In this document: piece after piece, positions 54,485 to 64,000 of the stretch
Numbering within the stretch: position 1 is the first letter of the stretch
Layout: each line of letters starts with the position of its first letter
Source of the DNA: Hydrogenophaga taeniospiralis
GTDB taxonomy: Bacteria > Pseudomonadota > Gammaproteobacteria > Burkholderiales > Burkholderiaceae_C
Length of the DNA stretch: 64,000 nucleotides
Assembly: GCF_020510445.1 (NCBI RefSeq)
Contig: NZ_JAHBAG010000001.1
Span: 1 to 64,000, forward strand
Reading direction: 5' to 3'
Program-made: the position numbers and the translations under genes
Notes under the pieces: model-generated
Told to the model about the DNA's origin: nothing
The model's database searches: none
What the model saw: only the letters and a program-made list of their open reading frames with translations

Positions 54485-55401
54485 ATCAAGTCCCTTTCGT
54501 CTTCAAAATGCGCTTCCACGTCGCTGGGCAGCAGCTGGATGCTGGCGCGCAAGCCGGGCACCGCGCTCATCAGCGCCTGCTCCACGCTGCCCCGCACCGC
54601 GGCCGCGCGCCCGAGCGACCAGGCCGCGGGCATGTGCATGTGCAGATCCACGAAGCGGCGTTGCCCGGCCTTGCGGGTGCTCACGTGGTCGAAGCGGATG
54701 ATGGCGGTTTCGCCGCGCTGACTCGCGAATCCGTCCAGCGTCTGCTGGATCGTGGCCATCACCTCGGGCTCCACCGCTTCGTCCATCAACCCCTGTGACG
54801 AACGCCAGAGCAGATGAAAACCTTCTTTCAGGATGTTCAACGCCACGCCGATGGCCACCACAGGGTCCAGCCAGAGCCAGCCCGTGAAATGCACCAGTGC
54901 GATGCCGATCACCACACCGGCCGAGGTCCAGACGTCGGTGATCAGGTGCTTCGCATCGGCTTCGAGCGCGATCGAACGGTGTTGCTTGGCCGCGCCGAAC
55001 ATCACCCAGGCCAGCAGACCATTGAGTGCCGAGCTGGCCACCGACAGCGCCAGACCCCAGCCCACCTGCTCGATGGGTTGTGGATCGAGCAAACGGTGCA
55101 CCGCCGTCCAGACGATGCCCAGCGCGGCCACGATGATCAGGATGCCTTCGAAGCCGGAGGAGAAATACTCGGCCTTGTGGTGGCCGTAGGGGTGGTCTTC
55201 GTCGGCCGGTCGCGCGGCGATCGTCACCATCACCAGCCCGAAGACGGCGCTGGCCAGATTCACCAGCGACTCCATGGCGTCGGACAGCAGGCCCACCGAA
55301 TCGGTGACCACCCAGGCCAGGGTCTTGAGGGTGATGGTGATCACGGCCACCGCCACGGAGGCCATCAACAGGCGCCGGGGCGTCAGAAATCGCATGATCA
55401 T
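54481..55401 (-). CDS. Cation diffusion facilitator family transporter
   Basis: About 306 residues from the ATG at 55401; a second ATG at 55395 and a GTG at 55413 are alternatives. It has five to six hydrophobic segments and the metal motifs DAMES (TM2) and HLITD (TM5), with HPYGHHKAE in the loop, then a cytoplasmic C-terminal domain ending in EDERDLI. It exports divalent cations such as Zn, Fe or Mn. The TM2 DAMES variant, in place of the usual HxxxD form, points to a subgroup, so the metal is uncertain. Confidence 0.87.
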   Translation of the reverse strand: MIMRFLTPRRLLMASVAVAVITITLKTLAWVVTDSVGLLSDAMESLVNLASAVFGLVMVTIAARPADEDHPYGHHKAEYFSSGFEGILIIVAALGIVWTAVHRLLDPQPIEQVGWGLALSVASSALNGLLAWVMFGAAKQHRSIALEADAKHLITDVWTSAGVVIGIALVHFTGWLWLDPVVAIGVALNILKEGFHLLWRSSQGLMDEAVEPEVMATIQQTLDGFASQRGETAIIRFDHVSTRKAGQRRFVDLHMHMPAAWSLGRAAAVRGSVEQALMSAVPGLRASIQLLPSDVEAHFEDERDLI

Positions 55402-55515
55402 GGGCGGCACCACTTGTGAATCAGAAAAGTCCGGCCGGATCTCGGAGGTTCAGCGGCTGCGGCGTGAAGCGTGCTGCGCCCGGGCGGCCGGCCCAGCGGA
55501 GCGGCCCGCGCCGCG

Positions 55516-56778
55516 TCACAGCAGTCCGACGCGAGCGAACTTGCGTTTGCCCACCTGGACGACGTACGTCCCCACGTCGAGCTTGAGCCCCTTGTCACTG
55601 ACGACCGCGCCGTCGATGCGCACGCCGCCGCCGTCGATCAGGCGGTTGCCCTCGCTGGACGATGCCGCCAGACCGGCCGCCTTCAACAGCGCACCAATGC
55701 CCATGGGCGCGCCCGACAGCGACACCTCGGGAATCTCGTCGGGCACACCGCCCTTGCTGCGGTTGATGAAGTCCTGCTCGGCCGCTTCGGCGGCCGCCGC
55801 GCTGTGGAACCGGGTGGTGATTTCCTTGGCCAGCATCACCTTGGCGTCCTTGGGGTTGCGCCCGCCGTCAATCTCCCGCTTCAGCGCCTCGATCTCGGCC
55901 AGCGTCCTGAAGGACAGCAGCGTGTACCAGCGCCACATCAGCGTGTCCGAGATGCTCAGCACCTTGGCAAACATGGTGTTGGCTTCTTCGGTGATGCCGA
56001 TGTAGTTGTTCTTGGACTTGGACATCTTCTCGATGCCATCCAGACCTTCGAGCAGCGGCATGGTCAGGATGCACTGCGGCTCCTGACCGTACTCCTGCTG
56101 CAGATGCCGCCCCATGAGCAGGTTGAACTTCTGGTCGGTGCCACCGAGCTCCAGGTCGCTCTTGAGCGCCACCGAGTCGTAACCCTGCATCAGCGGGTAC
56201 AGGAACTCGTGCACGCTGATCGGCGTGCCGGCCTTGAAACGGTCGTGGAAATCGTTGCGCTCCATCATGCGCGCCACGGTGTACTTGGCCGCGAGCTGGA
56301 TCATGCCCATGGAGCCCAGCGGCAGGCTCCATTCGCTGTTGTAGCGGATCTCGGTCCTTGCCGGGTCCAGCACCAGACTGGCCTGCCGGTAGTAGGTTTC
56401 GGCGTTGGCCTTGATCTGCTCGGGGGTCAGCGGTGGGCGCGTGTTGTTGCGCCCCGATGGGTCGCCGATCAGGCTGGTGAAATCGCCGATCAGGAAGATC
56501 ACCTGGTGGCCCAGGTCCTGGAGCTGGCGCATCTTGTTGAGCACCACCGTGTGGCCGATGTGGATGTCGGGCGCTGTCGGATCCAGCCCCAATTTGATGC
56601 GCAGCGGCACGCCGGTGGCCTCCGACCTCGCCAGCTTCTTTACCCAGTCGTCCTGCGGGATCAGCTCTTCGCAGCCGCGCAGCGTCACGGCCAGGGCCTC
56701 GCGCACGCCTTCTGTCGGTTCACCCGGCCCAAAGGCCTGTTTTTGAGAACTTTTACCGTCTTTTTGGGAGGTGTTCAT
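55516..56778 (-). CDS. tyrS: Tyrosyl-tRNA synthetase
   Basis: 420 residues from the ATG at 56778 with GGGAGG upstream. HIGH (73-76) and KMSKS (251-255) are intact, along with the Tyr-site stretch GGTDQKFNL and a C-terminal S4-type domain ([12 protein letters not shown]). It belongs to the larger bacterial TyrS form. The 114 bp between its stop and the CDF gene hold nothing obvious. A TATACT at 56815-56820 on the plus strand may serve the divergent peptidase. Confidence 0.96.
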   Translation of the reverse strand: MNTSQKDGKSSQKQAFGPGEPTEGVREALAVTLRGCEELIPQDDWVKKLARSEATGVPLRIKLGLDPTAPDIHIGHTVVLNKMRQLQDLGHQVIFLIGDFTSLIGDPSGRNNTRPPLTPEQIKANAETYYRQASLVLDPARTEIRYNSEWSLPLGSMGMIQLAAKYTVARMMERNDFHDRFKAGTPISVHEFLYPLMQGYDSVALKSDLELGGTDQKFNLLMGRHLQQEYGQEPQCILTMPLLEGLDGIEKMSKSKNNYIGITEEANTMFAKVLSISDTLMWRWYTLLSFRTLAEIEALKREIDGGRNPKDAKVMLAKEITTRFHSAAAAEAAEQDFINRSKGGVPDEIPEVSLSGAPMGIGALLKAAGLAASSSEGNRLIDGGGVRIDGAVVSDKGLKLDVGTYVVQVGKRKFARVGLL

Positions 56779-56979
56779 ACGGGTTTTTTCAGATGCTGCA
56801 GCCCTGGATCTGGCTATACTTTTGGTCGACAGAACCGTGGATTCTAGTTGGCATGATTCATGCCAACACAAAGTGTGTCCCTTGCCGTTGATCGGCCAGC
56901 GGGAACCACAATCCCCAACGCTGAATCTTTCCCCCATTTTTGTGCGCCGTTCACGCGGCGTGCCCGCTGGACCTGTATC

Positions 56980-58341
56980 TTGAAACCATCCACCTTGGAC
57001 ACGCTGAGCCTGACGGCGCGCACCGCACCGCAGCGTCTGGCCGCCAGTCTCGGTCGCCACCCGCGCCGCGTCATGGCCGGCATCGGCCTGCTGCTGCTGG
57101 GCACCGGCGTCACCGCATTCGGTCTCGCCCCGCTGGCCCCCGATGCCGCCACGCTGCCGGTGCATCAGGTGATCGAAGCCCTGGCCGCCGAGCCGCTGGC
57201 GCTGGAACTGCCCGCCGCTGCCGTCCCCTTCACCCTGTACCGCAGCGACACCGTGCGCCGGGACGACACCGCCCAAAGCCTGTTGCAACGCCTGGGCGTG
57301 CTGGATGCGGCCGCATCCGAATTCCTGCGCAACGATCCCACCGCGCGCCAGCTCTTTGGCGGGCGCACCGGCAAACTGGTGACCGTCGAGACCAGCGACC
57401 GCCAGGAACTGTTGCGCCTGAGCGCGCGCTGGTTACCCGACGAAGGACAGGTGTTCCACCGCCTGGTGGTCGAGCCTGGCGTCGATGGCCTGTCCGCCCG
57501 GGTGGAAACCGGCGCGCTGGTCGCCAGCAACAAGCTCGCCGGTGGCGTCATCCACAGTTCGCTGTTTGCCGCCACCGATGAAGCCGGCCTGCCCGACAAC
57601 GTCGCCGCGCAACTGGCCGAGATCTTTGCCTCCGACATCGATTTCCGGCGCGATCTGCGCCAGGGCGACCGCTTCAGCGTCGTCTACGAAAGCCTCGAGG
57701 CCGACGGCGAAAGCCTGCGCGCGGGCCGGATTCTCAGCGCGGTGTTCGTCAACAAGGATCGCGCGCACGAAGCGGTGTGGTTTGAAGCCCCTGGTCAGAA
57801 GGGGGCCTACTACGGCTTCGATGGCCAGAGCTCACGCAAGGCCTTCCTGGGCTCGCCACTGGAGTTCACCCGGGTCAGCAGCGGCTACGGCATGCGCTTT
57901 CACCCCCTCTCCGGCAAACAGAAAGCCCACCTTGGTGTGGACTACGCCGCGCCCACCGGCACACCGGTTCGCACCGTCAGCGACGGCGTGGTCAGTTTCG
58001 CGGGATGGCAGCGCGGCTATGGCAACGTGATCGAAATCAACCACCGGGACAACAAGTCCACCCTGTACGCGCACCTGAGCCGCATCGACGTCCGGCGCGG
58101 CCAGCCCGTCGAACAGGGCGAGCGCGTGGGCGCTGTGGGCACCACCGGCGCCTCTACCGGGCCGCACCTGCATTTTGAATTCCGCGACCGCGGCGTGCAC
58201 CAGGACCCGCTGGAGATCGCGCGCCGCAGCGAGAACATCCCACTGAACCCCGCATTGCGTTCGCGCTTCGATGCGGTGGCGCAGGTTCAGCGCATGCATC
58301 TGGATGCGGCCACCACCATTGAGCAGGCCAGCGCCGAATAG
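56980..58341 (+). CDS. M23 family murein endopeptidase (NlpD/DipM-type, membrane-anchored)
   Basis: 453 residues if TTG at 56980 is used. An ATG at 56860 would add 40 residues that include odd Cys-rich stretches and do not look coding, so the TTG is preferred with moderate confidence. A TM or signal segment lies at 32-50, followed by a periplasmic part with OapA/LysM-like spacing, then Lyt[12 protein letters not shown] (His317, Asp321), LYAHLS (His365) and HLHFEF (His396, His398). All zinc and catalytic residues are present. It should cleave peptidoglycan cross-links during growth or division. Confidence 0.9.
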   Translation: MKPSTLDTLSLTARTAPQRLAASLGRHPRRVMAGIGLLLLGTGVTAFGLAPLAPDAATLPVHQVIEALAAEPLALELPAAAVPFTLYRSDTVRRDDTAQSLLQRLGVLDAAASEFLRNDPTARQLFGGRTGKLVTVETSDRQELLRLSARWLPDEGQVFHRLVVEPGVDGLSARVETGALVASNKLAGGVIHSSLFAATDEAGLPDNVAAQLAEIFASDIDFRRDLRQGDRFSVVYESLEADGESLRAGRILSAVFVNKDRAHEAVWFEAPGQKGAYYGFDGQSSRKAFLGSPLEFTRVSSGYGMRFHPLSGKQKAHLGVDYAAPTGTPVRTVSDGVVSFAGWQRGYGNVIEINHRDNKSTLYAHLSRIDVRRGQPVEQGERVGAVGTTGASTGPHLHFEFRDRGVHQDPLEIARRSENIPLNPALRSRFDAVAQVQRMHLDAATTIEQASAE

Positions 58342-58363
58342 GGTTCGGTTCGATCAGAACAAC

Positions 58364-58393
58364 AAAAAGGGGAGCCGATGGCTCCCCTTTTTT
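58364..58393. terminator. Bidirectional rho-independent terminator
   Basis: A 13-bp stem (58364-58376 and 58380-58392) with a GAT loop, flanked by A5 on one side and T6 on the other. It lies between the M23 peptidase gene and the convergent erpA. Confidence 0.93.
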
Positions 58394-58412
58394 CATGACG
58401 TGAAGCCCCGCG

Positions 58413-58778
58413 TCAGACGCTGAAGCTCGATCCACACCCGCAGGTGCTGTTGGCGTTGGGGTTCTTGATCACGAACTGGGCACCCTCCAAGTCTTCCTTG
58501 TAGTCGATCTCGGCGCCGACCAGGTACTGGTAGCTCATCGCGTCGATCAGCAGCGACACGCCATTCTTCGTCATGGTGGTGTCGTCATCGTTGACCACTT
58601 CGTCAAACGTGAAGCCGTACTGGAAGCCCGAGCACCCGCCGCCTTGCACGAACACGCGCAGCTTCAGGTCGGGATTGCCTTCTTCGGCAACCAACTCGGC
58701 CACCTTGGCCGCGGCGCTGTCCGTGAAGACCAGCGGTGCGGGCATTTCGGTCTGGATGTTGTCGGCCACTGCGCTCAT
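58413..58778 (-). CDS. erpA: Iron-sulfur cluster insertion protein ErpA
   Basis: 121 residues. The A-type carrier cysteines are Cys49 ([11 protein letters not shown]), Cys113 and Cys115 (STCGCGSSF). ErpA delivers Fe-S clusters, notably to isoprenoid enzymes. The ATG is preceded by GAGGTGAACC. The 114 bp upstream of it to the bactofilin gene hold no gene. Confidence 0.95.
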   Translation of the reverse strand: MSAVADNIQTEMPAPLVFTDSAAAKVAELVAEEGNPDLKLRVFVQGGGCSGFQYGFTFDEVVNDDDTTMTKNGVSLLIDAMSYQYLVGAEIDYKEDLEGAQFVIKNPNANSTCGCGSSFSV

Positions 58779-58892
58779 GGTTCACCTCGTATCGTGGTTG
58801 TGGCGGGGTGGGCCCGCACGCGGAAAATGCTGGTGTGAATGTCGCCCATTCACCGGAAACTGAATGCTATAGCAAATCGCTCGGGAATGTGC

Positions 58893-59291
58893 TCAGCCGT
58901 TGTTTGCCGCCAGCTTCAGTGGGGGTTTCTCTTCGAGCCCGCCGGCCATGGGTTTGAGCTGGCCGGAGATGGTGGCGCCTTGGTGCATCTCCAGCGACTT
59001 GTACGACACGTCCCCTTCGATGCGCGCCTTGGGCTGGAGCTCCAGCAGATCGTAGGCAAACACGGGGCCCTTGACGGCACCGTTGATGATGACGTGGTCC
59101 GCATGGATCTGCCCGGTGGCACTGGCCGTTTCGCTGACCACCAGGATGCTGGGCTGCGCGTCGCTGGCTCGGATGTCCCCCACCACCTCACCATCGACCC
59201 GCAGGCCATCGTGGAACAGGACGTTGCCTTCGATGCGGGTGCCATGCGCGATCAGGCTTTTGATGGGTGGCTGCTTCTTTTTGCCAAACAT
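58893..59291 (-). CDS. Bactofilin (polymer-forming cytoskeletal protein)
   Basis: 132 residues with a short charged start (MFGKKKQPP) and a beta-helical core of repeated 6-strand units: GTRIEGNVLFHDGLRVDGEVVGDI, then ILVVSETASATG and YDLLELQPKARIEGDVSYKSLEMHQGATISGQL. Bactofilins form polymers that help shape cells or localise peptidoglycan enzymes. It is adjacent to the DUF6776 gene and is commonly found near M23 peptidases, as here. Confidence 0.92.
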   Translation of the reverse strand: MFGKKKQPPIKSLIAHGTRIEGNVLFHDGLRVDGEVVGDIRASDAQPSILVVSETASATGQIHADHVIINGAVKGPVFAYDLLELQPKARIEGDVSYKSLEMHQGATISGQLKPMAGGLEEKPPLKLAANNG

Positions 59292-59328
59292 GGGGAAATG
59301 CTCCAGACGACTAATGGTTATTCAAAGT

Positions 59329-60036
59329 TCAAAGCTTGAGGGTTTGCACCGACTTGACCGCGCCACCCTGCAGGATTTTGGCGGTCACGGTTTTTACCAC
59401 GGCCTGAACGGGTACATCCACCAGTCCCTCCTGCCGCAGATAGCTCTGGATCAGCACCGGCTGGGGCTCCGGCGCCTGGGTCGTGGCCCAGGGCTTGCCA
59501 TCGAGCGTGCCGGCGAAGGTGATTTCCAGCGTGCCCCGGAAGTCCGGGGCGTTTTTCATGGCCTGGATCATGAGCGCCTGCCATTTGAGTTGTCCTTGGG
59601 TCACGCGCTCCACCTGCAGGCCACGGATGCTCAGGGCATTCGTGCCCGAACCCGGAATGAGGCGCTCAAAAAACCCCAGGTCGCTGCGCAACACCTGGTT
59701 GTCGGTTTCGAGCTGGCGTATCTGTAACATGAGCTGCGCCTGGGCGGCCTTTTCGGCCGTGAGCAGGCTCTCGGACGTGTTGGACACGGACTGCGCCTTG
59801 CCCAGTTCGGCGCGAAGCACCTGCACTTCGGCGCGCAGCTGCTGCAACTCCTGCTTGGCGTTGCGGTCCAGGCCGGCAATGTCCTTGCCGAACTCGAAGG
59901 CCCACAGCGCCAACGCACCGGAAAAGCCCAGAACCACGGCCCCCAGGAGCCAGCGAAACGGCCACGGCAGGGCACTGCGCACCGAAACCCGGGGTGCGCT
60001 CACCGTCAACCTTCGGCGCAACAGGCGAAACCGCAT
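59329..60036 (-). CDS. DUF6776-type membrane protein with coiled coil
   Basis: 235 residues. A basic N-terminus leads into one TM (about 28-48), then a coiled coil (about 55-120, rich in Gln, Glu and Leu), then a beta-rich C-terminal domain (GTNALSIRGLQVERVTQGQ, RGTLEITFAGTLDG). It precedes the bactofilin gene by 37 nt on the same strand. This gene pair recurs in beta-proteobacteria in my recollection. Function unknown; a link to cell shape is inference. Confidence 0.75.
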   Translation of the reverse strand: MRFRLLRRRLTVSAPRVSVRSALPWPFRWLLGAVVLGFSGALALWAFEFGKDIAGLDRNAKQELQQLRAEVQVLRAELGKAQSVSNTSESLLTAEKAAQAQLMLQIRQLETDNQVLRSDLGFFERLIPGSGTNALSIRGLQVERVTQGQLKWQALMIQAMKNAPDFRGTLEITFAGTLDGKPWATTQAPEPQPVLIQSYLRQEGLVDVPVQAVVKTVTAKILQGGAVKSVQTLKL

Positions 60037-60084
60037 TCACTCACCCTCCAACGATTCAGACGCCCACATGGGACCCTCAGAAGC

Positions 60085-60116
60085 AAAAAACCGCCCCAAG
60101 ACGAACTTGCGGGCGG
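60085..60116 (-). terminator. Rho-independent terminator after rpsI
   Basis: On the minus strand CCGCCC and GGGCGG (plus-strand arms 60111-60116 and 60091-60096) form a stem followed by T6, just after the rpsI stop codon. It ends the rplM-rpsI transcript. Confidence 0.85.
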
Positions 60117-60140
60117 CTTTCGCGGCAGGAGCCAGGCGCG

Positions 60141-60533
60141 TTAGCGCTTGCTGAACTGCTTGGCGCGGCGTGCGGAACGCAGACCGACCTTCTTGCGCTC
60201 GACTTCACGGGCATCGCGCGTGACGAAACCGGCTTGGGACAGTTCCGGCTTGAGCGTTGCGTCGTAATCGATCAGGGCGCGGGTGATGCCGTGACGCACC
60301 GCACCGGCCTGGCCGGATTCACCACCACCGTGCACGTTGACCATCACGTCGAAGGTTTCGGCGTGGTTGGTCAGCAGCAGCGGCTGCTTGGCGATCATGA
60401 TGGAGGTCTCGCGGCCGAAGTAGGACTGGATGTCCTTGCCGTTGACCACGATCTGGCCGGAGCCTTTTTTCAGAAACACACGGGCGACGCTGGATTTGCG
60501 ACGGCCGGTGCCATTGTTCCATTCACCAATCAT
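60141..60533 (-). CDS. rpsI: 30S ribosomal protein S9
   Basis: 130 residues with [21 protein letters not shown] near the start, [19 protein letters not shown] in the middle and the conserved [11 protein letters not shown] tail that reaches the P-site tRNA. It lies 12 nt after rplM and ends at a terminator. Confidence 0.98.
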   Translation of the reverse strand: MIGEWNNGTGRRKSSVARVFLKKGSGQIVVNGKDIQSYFGRETSIMIAKQPLLLTNHAETFDVMVNVHGGGESGQAGAVRHGITRALIDYDATLKPELSQAGFVTRDAREVERKKVGLRSARRAKQFSKR

Positions 60534-60545
60534 CTCAAGGCTCCT

Positions 60546-60977
60546 TTAGAGTTCCAGCACTTGCGGCTGTTGGGCGGTGTGCGGGTGCTCAGCACCGCCG
60601 TACACCTTGAGCTTCTTGATCATGGCGTAGCCGAGCGGGCCCTTGGGCAGCATGCCCTTGACGGCCTTCTCGAGCGCGCGGCCGGGGTGCTTGGCCTGCA
60701 TGTCGCGGAAGTTGGTGGCGTAGATACCGCCCGGGTAACCGGAGTGGCGGTAGTAAATCTTGTCGAGGGACTTGGTGCCCGTGACGCGGATCTTGGACGC
60801 GTTGATGATGACGATGAAGTCACCGGTATCGACGTGAGGCGTGTAAATGGCCTTGTGTTTGCCGCGCAAACGGAGAGCCACTTCACTGGCAACTCGTCCG
60901 AGGACCTTGTCGGTCGCGTCAATCACAAACCACTCGTGCGTCACGTCAGCGGGTTTGGCGCTGAACGTTTTGGTCAT
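60546..60977 (-). CDS. rplM: 50S ribosomal protein L13
   Basis: 143 residues from the ATG at 60977, which fits the family length. [36 protein letters not shown] and [22 protein letters not shown] are typical. It leads the rplM-rpsI operon. Upstream is a 229-bp gap shared with divergent rlmJ; no clear leader structure was found. Confidence 0.98.
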   Translation of the reverse strand: MTKTFSAKPADVTHEWFVIDATDKVLGRVASEVALRLRGKHKAIYTPHVDTGDFIVIINASKIRVTGTKSLDKIYYRHSGYPGGIYATNFRDMQAKHPGRALEKAVKGMLPKGPLGYAMIKKLKVYGGAEHPHTAQQPQVLEL

Positions 60978-61206
60978 GAGTTTCTCTTCAAAGAAGTGGT
61001 TTGGCGGCTCTTTTCCACGGTCGGTTGTTCTCTGTCGGAACACTCTTAGGTGGGGTTTTGCGCCCCGGTTGCCCGGTGCGCGGTCTTCGTCGCGGAGCCA
61101 TGCATTTCGCTGCGAAGCCCTCGATTGTACGAAACAACGGCTGTCGCTGGCAAGCGGGGCGGCAAGTTTTGTCTCTCACCAGGGTCGGGGGCGCTACCAT
61201 CGGTGC

Positions 61207-62121
61207 ATGTTCAGTTACCGACACGCCTTCCACGCCGGCAACCACGCCGACGTGCTCAAGCACACCACCCTGATCGCCACGCTGCGCCATCTGATGCAGA
61301 AAGAGGCCGGCATCACGCTGATCGACACCCACGCGGGCGCCGGGCTGTACCGGCTGGACGGCGACTACACCGAAACCGGGGGCGAGGCCAAGGACGGCGT
61401 GGTCAAGCTGATGGCGGCGCTGCGCCCGGCCGGCGCCGAGCCTGTGGCCGCCGCACCGGCGCTGGACGACTACCTGGACCTGATCGCCAGCTTCAACCCT
61501 TCGGGCCTGTTGCGTGTCTACCCGGGTTCGCCCTTCGTCATGCATTCCCTGCTGCGCACCGAGTCGCGCGACCGGCTCAAGTTGTTCGAGCTGCACCCCA
61601 CCGATAGCCGGACCCTGTCGGCCAACATCGGCCAGCTCGAAGCCGGCCGCCAGATCGCGGTGGCCTTGCAGGACGGATTCGAGGGCGTCAAACCGCTGCT
61701 GCCACCGCCCCCGTCGGCCACCGGCTCCAAGCGGGCCCTGGTGCTGATCGACCCCAGCTACGAGATCAAGAGCGACTACGGCAAAGTGAGCGCCTGCATA
61801 CAGGAGCTCATCCGCCGCTTCCCGACCGGCACCTACCTGGTTTGGTACCCGATCATTCCGCGCCCGGAGGCGCACGACCTGCCACGCCGCCTCAAGACCC
61901 TGGCCAACCAGGCGCAACGGCCCTGGCTGCACGCCACGCTGGCGATCGGGCAGGACCCGACGCACGGCCCGGACGACCGCCCCGGCCTGACCGCCAGCGG
62001 CATGTTCGTCATCAACCCACCGCACACGCTCAAGGCCGCGCTGCAGGCGGCCCTGCCGCAACTGCTGGCCATTCTGGGGCGCGGTCGGGGCAAGTCCCAG
62101 TCGCTGGACACCGGCGGCTGA
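61207..62121 (+). CDS. rlmJ: 23S rRNA (adenine(2030)-N6)-methyltransferase RlmJ
   Basis: 304 residues starting MFSYRHAFHAGNHADVLKH, the RlmJ start. SAM-site LIDTHAGAGLY and the methyl-transfer motif LIDPSYE in place of the usual DPPYE: Ser replaces the second Pro. An insertion-rich region at about 65-80 makes it slightly longer than E. coli RlmJ. Divergent from rplM. Confidence 0.92.
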   Translation: MFSYRHAFHAGNHADVLKHTTLIATLRHLMQKEAGITLIDTHAGAGLYRLDGDYTETGGEAKDGVVKLMAALRPAGAEPVAAAPALDDYLDLIASFNPSGLLRVYPGSPFVMHSLLRTESRDRLKLFELHPTDSRTLSANIGQLEAGRQIAVALQDGFEGVKPLLPPPPSATGSKRALVLIDPSYEIKSDYGKVSACIQELIRRFPTGTYLVWYPIIPRPEAHDLPRRLKTLANQAQRPWLHATLAIGQDPTHGPDDRPGLTASGMFVINPPHTLKAALQAALPQLLAILGRGRGKSQSLDTGG

Positions 62122-62135
62122 GCCGTGCCGGCGCT

Positions 62136-62735
62136 TCAAGGACGCGCCAGCACCATCGTCCAGTAGCGGCCATAGGTGCTGCCGCTGCGCTGCACGCAGG
62201 CCACGCCCACGTGCACGTACCCCGTACGCATGAGGTTGCTGCAATGGCCGGGGCTGTCCAGCCAGCCCGACATCACGGCCGAAACGGATGACGGACCAGC
62301 GGCGATGTTCTCCCCCACCGAGGTCCAGGCGTATCCCTCGGCCAGCACGCGCTGGTCGACGTTGCGGCCATCACGCCCGGTGTGCGAGAAATAGTTGTGC
62401 CCCGCCATATCGGTCGAGTGGCGGGCCGCCGCTGAGAACAGGCGCGCGTCCCAGGCCAGCGGCGACACCGCCGGCATGGCCGTCGGGCCACAGCTGCGCG
62501 CACGGGCCCTGGCCGCGTTGATCTGCTGGAGCAGGGTCGCCTGGAAGTCGGGCAGGCCGCAGCTGGTGCTGGCGTCCAGGGGCACCCAACCGCTGGCGGC
62601 CTGATCGGGCGCAGGGGCGTCGGACCCATCGCCGCCGCCACAGGCGATCAACAGCGCCACCCCCAAGGCCCCCGCACCCAGCCAGGCCGGCACACGCCAC
62701 GCCACCGGGCCGGGAAACACAAGGGAAGAGGTCAT
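62136..62735 (-). CDS. CAP-domain (SCP/PR-1-like) lipoprotein
   Basis: 199 residues from the ATG at 62735. The lipobox is LLIACG (Cys32). The CAP fold has FQATLLQQINAARAR, the first His motif in RHSTDMAGHNYFSHTGRDG, GENIAAG, and the second in WLDSPGHCSNLM. Cys residues at SCGLP, RSCGP, HCSN and VACV may pair. Bacterial CAP proteins of this sort are outer-membrane or surface lipoproteins without a settled reaction. Convergent with rlmJ, with 14 bp between stops. Confidence 0.88.
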   Translation of the reverse strand: MTSSLVFPGPVAWRVPAWLGAGALGVALLIACGGGDGSDAPAPDQAASGWVPLDASTSCGLPDFQATLLQQINAARARARSCGPTAMPAVSPLAWDARLFSAAARHSTDMAGHNYFSHTGRDGRNVDQRVLAEGYAWTSVGENIAAGPSSVSAVMSGWLDSPGHCSNLMRTGYVHVGVACVQRSGSTYGRYWTMVLARP

Positions 62736-62826
62736 GAGGCGCGACTCTAGGGGCAAATGCCGCCCGTCGGGTAAGTGAATGTGTCGCCTCGCGGCACCCT
62801 CGGTAAAACCCTGATGCCGCTCCCCA

Positions 62827-62856
62827 TAATTAACCAACCGATCGGTCGGTTAATTA
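62827..62856. promoter_or_regulatory. 30-bp near-perfect palindrome before paaA, TetR-type (PaaR-like) operator
   Basis: Arms 62827-62841 and 62842-62856 are complementary except for one base. The core ACCAACCGATCGGTCGGT has the CCG-rich form of beta-proteobacterial PaaR sites. TATACT at 62859-62864 right after it is the likely -10, so bound repressor would block transcription of paaA. The repressor gene is outside the window. Confidence 0.8.
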
Positions 62857-62910
62857 TCTATACTGCCGTCCTACCCGTGTCGCACCCACCGACCGGAGCA
62901 GGAGAAGCCC

Positions 62911-63933
62911 ATGTACACCCAGTCTTTTTCGGTCGCGGACAGCGAGGCCAAGCCGGGCCCGAAGTCGGTGGCGCCACCGCCAGGCGCCGAAGAGGCGGCG
63001 CTGCAAACCCACTTCGATGCCGTGATCGACGCCGACGGCAAGATCGAGCCGCGCGACTGGATGCCCGAGGCCTACCGCAAGACCCTGGTGCGCCAGATCA
63101 GCCAGCACGCGCACAGCGAAATCGTGGGCATGCTGCCCGAGGGCAACTGGATCAGCCGCGCGCCCAGCCTCAAGCGCAAAGCCATCCTGATCGCCAAGGT
63201 GCAGGACGAGGGTGGCCACGGCCTGTACCTGTACAGCGCCGCCGAGACGCTCGGCACCAGCCGCGACCAGATGCTGGACGCGCTGCACGCTGGCCGGGCC
63301 AAGTACAGCTCGATCTTCAACTACCCCACGCTGAACTGGGCCGACGTGGGCGTGATCGGCTGGCTGGTGGACGGCGCGGCGATCATGAACCAGATCCCGC
63401 TGTGCCGCTGCAGCTACGGCCCCTACGCCCGCGCCATGATCCGCGTCTGCAAGGAAGAGAGCTTCCACCAGCGCCAGGGCTACGAGGCCCTGCTGGTGAT
63501 GATGCAGGGCACGGCCGAGCAGAAGGCCATGGTGCAGGACGCGGTGAACCGCTATTGGTGGAAATGCCTGGCCATGTTCGGCCCGCCCGACGCCGACAGC
63601 CCCAACAGCGTGCAGGGCATGCGCTGGGGCATCAAGCGCATCAGCAACGACGACCTGCGTCAGAAGTTCATCGACGCGACCGTGCCGCAGGCCGAGGTGC
63701 TGGGCGTGACCCTGCCCGACCCCGACCTGAAATGGAACGAAGCGCGTGGCCATTGGGACCACGGCCCCATCGACTGGGACGAATTCTGGGCGGTGGTCAA
63801 CGGCCACGGCCCCTGCAACAAGGAACGCCTGGCAACCCGCGTGAAGGCCCACGAACAAGGCCAGTGGGTGCGCGACGCCGCGATGGCGCACGCCGCCAGA
63901 CAACAAGCCCGCAACCTGAAGGAGGCCGCATGA
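62911..63933 (+). CDS. paaA: 1,2-phenylacetyl-CoA epoxidase subunit PaaA
   Basis: 340 residues, ATG with AGGAG upstream. The di-iron carboxylate ligand motifs are visible: Glu in [13 protein letters not shown] (ExxH) and [12 protein letters not shown] (ExxH), with the expected helices between. PaaA is the catalytic subunit of the PaaABCDE complex that epoxidises phenylacetyl-CoA. The last base triplets overlap the next start codon (ATGA at 63930-63933), as in paa operons. Confidence 0.97.
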   Translation: MYTQSFSVADSEAKPGPKSVAPPPGAEEAALQTHFDAVIDADGKIEPRDWMPEAYRKTLVRQISQHAHSEIVGMLPEGNWISRAPSLKRKAILIAKVQDEGGHGLYLYSAAETLGTSRDQMLDALHAGRAKYSSIFNYPTLNWADVGVIGWLVDGAAIMNQIPLCRCSYGPYARAMIRVCKEESFHQRQGYEALLVMMQGTAEQKAMVQDAVNRYWWKCLAMFGPPDADSPNSVQGMRWGIKRISNDDLRQKFIDATVPQAEVLGVTLPDPDLKWNEARGHWDHGPIDWDEFWAVVNGHGPCNKERLATRVKAHEQGQWVRDAAMAHAARQQARNLKEAA

Positions 63934-64000
63934 ACAAAAGCCCTCACCCCAACCCTCTCCCCAAGGGAGAGGGAGCGCCCACATCGACACCCGCGCTCAA
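63930..64000 (+). CDS. Start of the next paa gene, carrying a repeat at its 5-prime end (partial)
   Basis: ATG at 63930, with GGAGG 5 nt ahead inside paaA, opens a frame that stays open to the window end. Only about 23 codons are visible and they do not show the usual PaaB beginning. They encode a Pro-rich stretch made by an inverted repeat, CCCTCTCCC (63953-63961) and GGGAGAGGG (63965-63973). Either the repeat was inserted at the gene start, or the real paaB start lies outside the window and this frame is chance. Confidence 0.4.
   Translation, partial: MNKSPHPNPLPKGEGAPTSTPAL

Noticed and set aside
58341..58360. A GGTTCGATC-like stretch resembling a tRNA T-loop
   Set aside because: No acceptor or anticodon arms flank it; it lies just after the M23 stop codon and before a terminator.

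Overview
The window is GC-rich, almost gapless bacterial chromosome from a beta-proteobacterium, most likely a Comamonadaceae member (Hydrogenophaga/Acidovorax-like). That placement is inferred from the housekeeping block (tyrS, dtd, an M23 peptidase, erpA, bactofilin, rpsI-rplM), from ruvA-ruvB beside a ybeZ/ybeY pair, from the paa operon with a TetR-type palindrome, and from three copies of a short structured intergenic repeat that I associate with this family. No rRNA, tRNA, CRISPR array, insertion sequence or prophage core was seen.

Layout. 1-5 kb: the end of a DhnA/LsrF-type aldolase, then a 1559-residue secreted mosaic (beta-propeller, Ig-like, LamG, PKD, second propeller, two c-type haem sites, ricin-type lectin). 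5-15.7 kb (minus strand): an outer-membrane beta-barrel gene coupled to a 2284-residue adhesin-like protein with 11 putative-Ig and 4 Calx-beta repeats. 16-18.6 kb: three tandem phage-tail-collar (microcystin-dependent-protein type) genes, a GNAT acetyltransferase and a small DUF6916-type gene, with no other phage genes. 18.7-29.7 kb (minus strand): a closely packed probable catabolic unit with a DUF2147 periplasmic protein at both ends and, between them, a TorF-type porin, FGGY kinase, class II aldolase, class III aminotransferase, a second aldolase-like protein lacking its metal histidines, an MFS carrier, a 3-beta-HSD-like reductase, an SDR and an aldehyde dehydrogenase; a divergent TetR gene has a neat operator in the gap. 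30.5-34 kb: an SDR/flavin monooxygenase pair divergent from an AraC regulator. 34-40.3 kb: a complete RND efflux system with its own TetR repressor and operator. 40.5-50 kb: ttcA, a DUF4136 lipoprotein, a hybrid PAS histidine kinase, a histidine phosphatase, a D-threonine-aldolase-like enzyme, a SPOR membrane protein, and a fusion of a fatty-acid-hydroxylase domain to a YhhN lysoplasmalogenase-like domain. 49.7-62.7 kb: housekeeping genes. 62.9 kb to the end: paaA and the start of the next paa gene, interrupted by an inverted repeat.

How the genes fit together. The 18.7-29.7 kb unit reads as one regulon (porin, periplasmic proteins, carrier, kinase, aldolase, aminotransferase, dehydrogenases) for a substrate I cannot name. 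It is the best candidate here for an undescribed pathway. The second candidate is the surface locus at 5-18.6 kb, where a giant repeat protein and its barrel partner diverge from the collar trio across a 401-bp control region. Two smaller points also stand out: the intergenic repeat shows compensatory base changes between copies, and a 14-base homopolymer lies just upstream of the porin gene.
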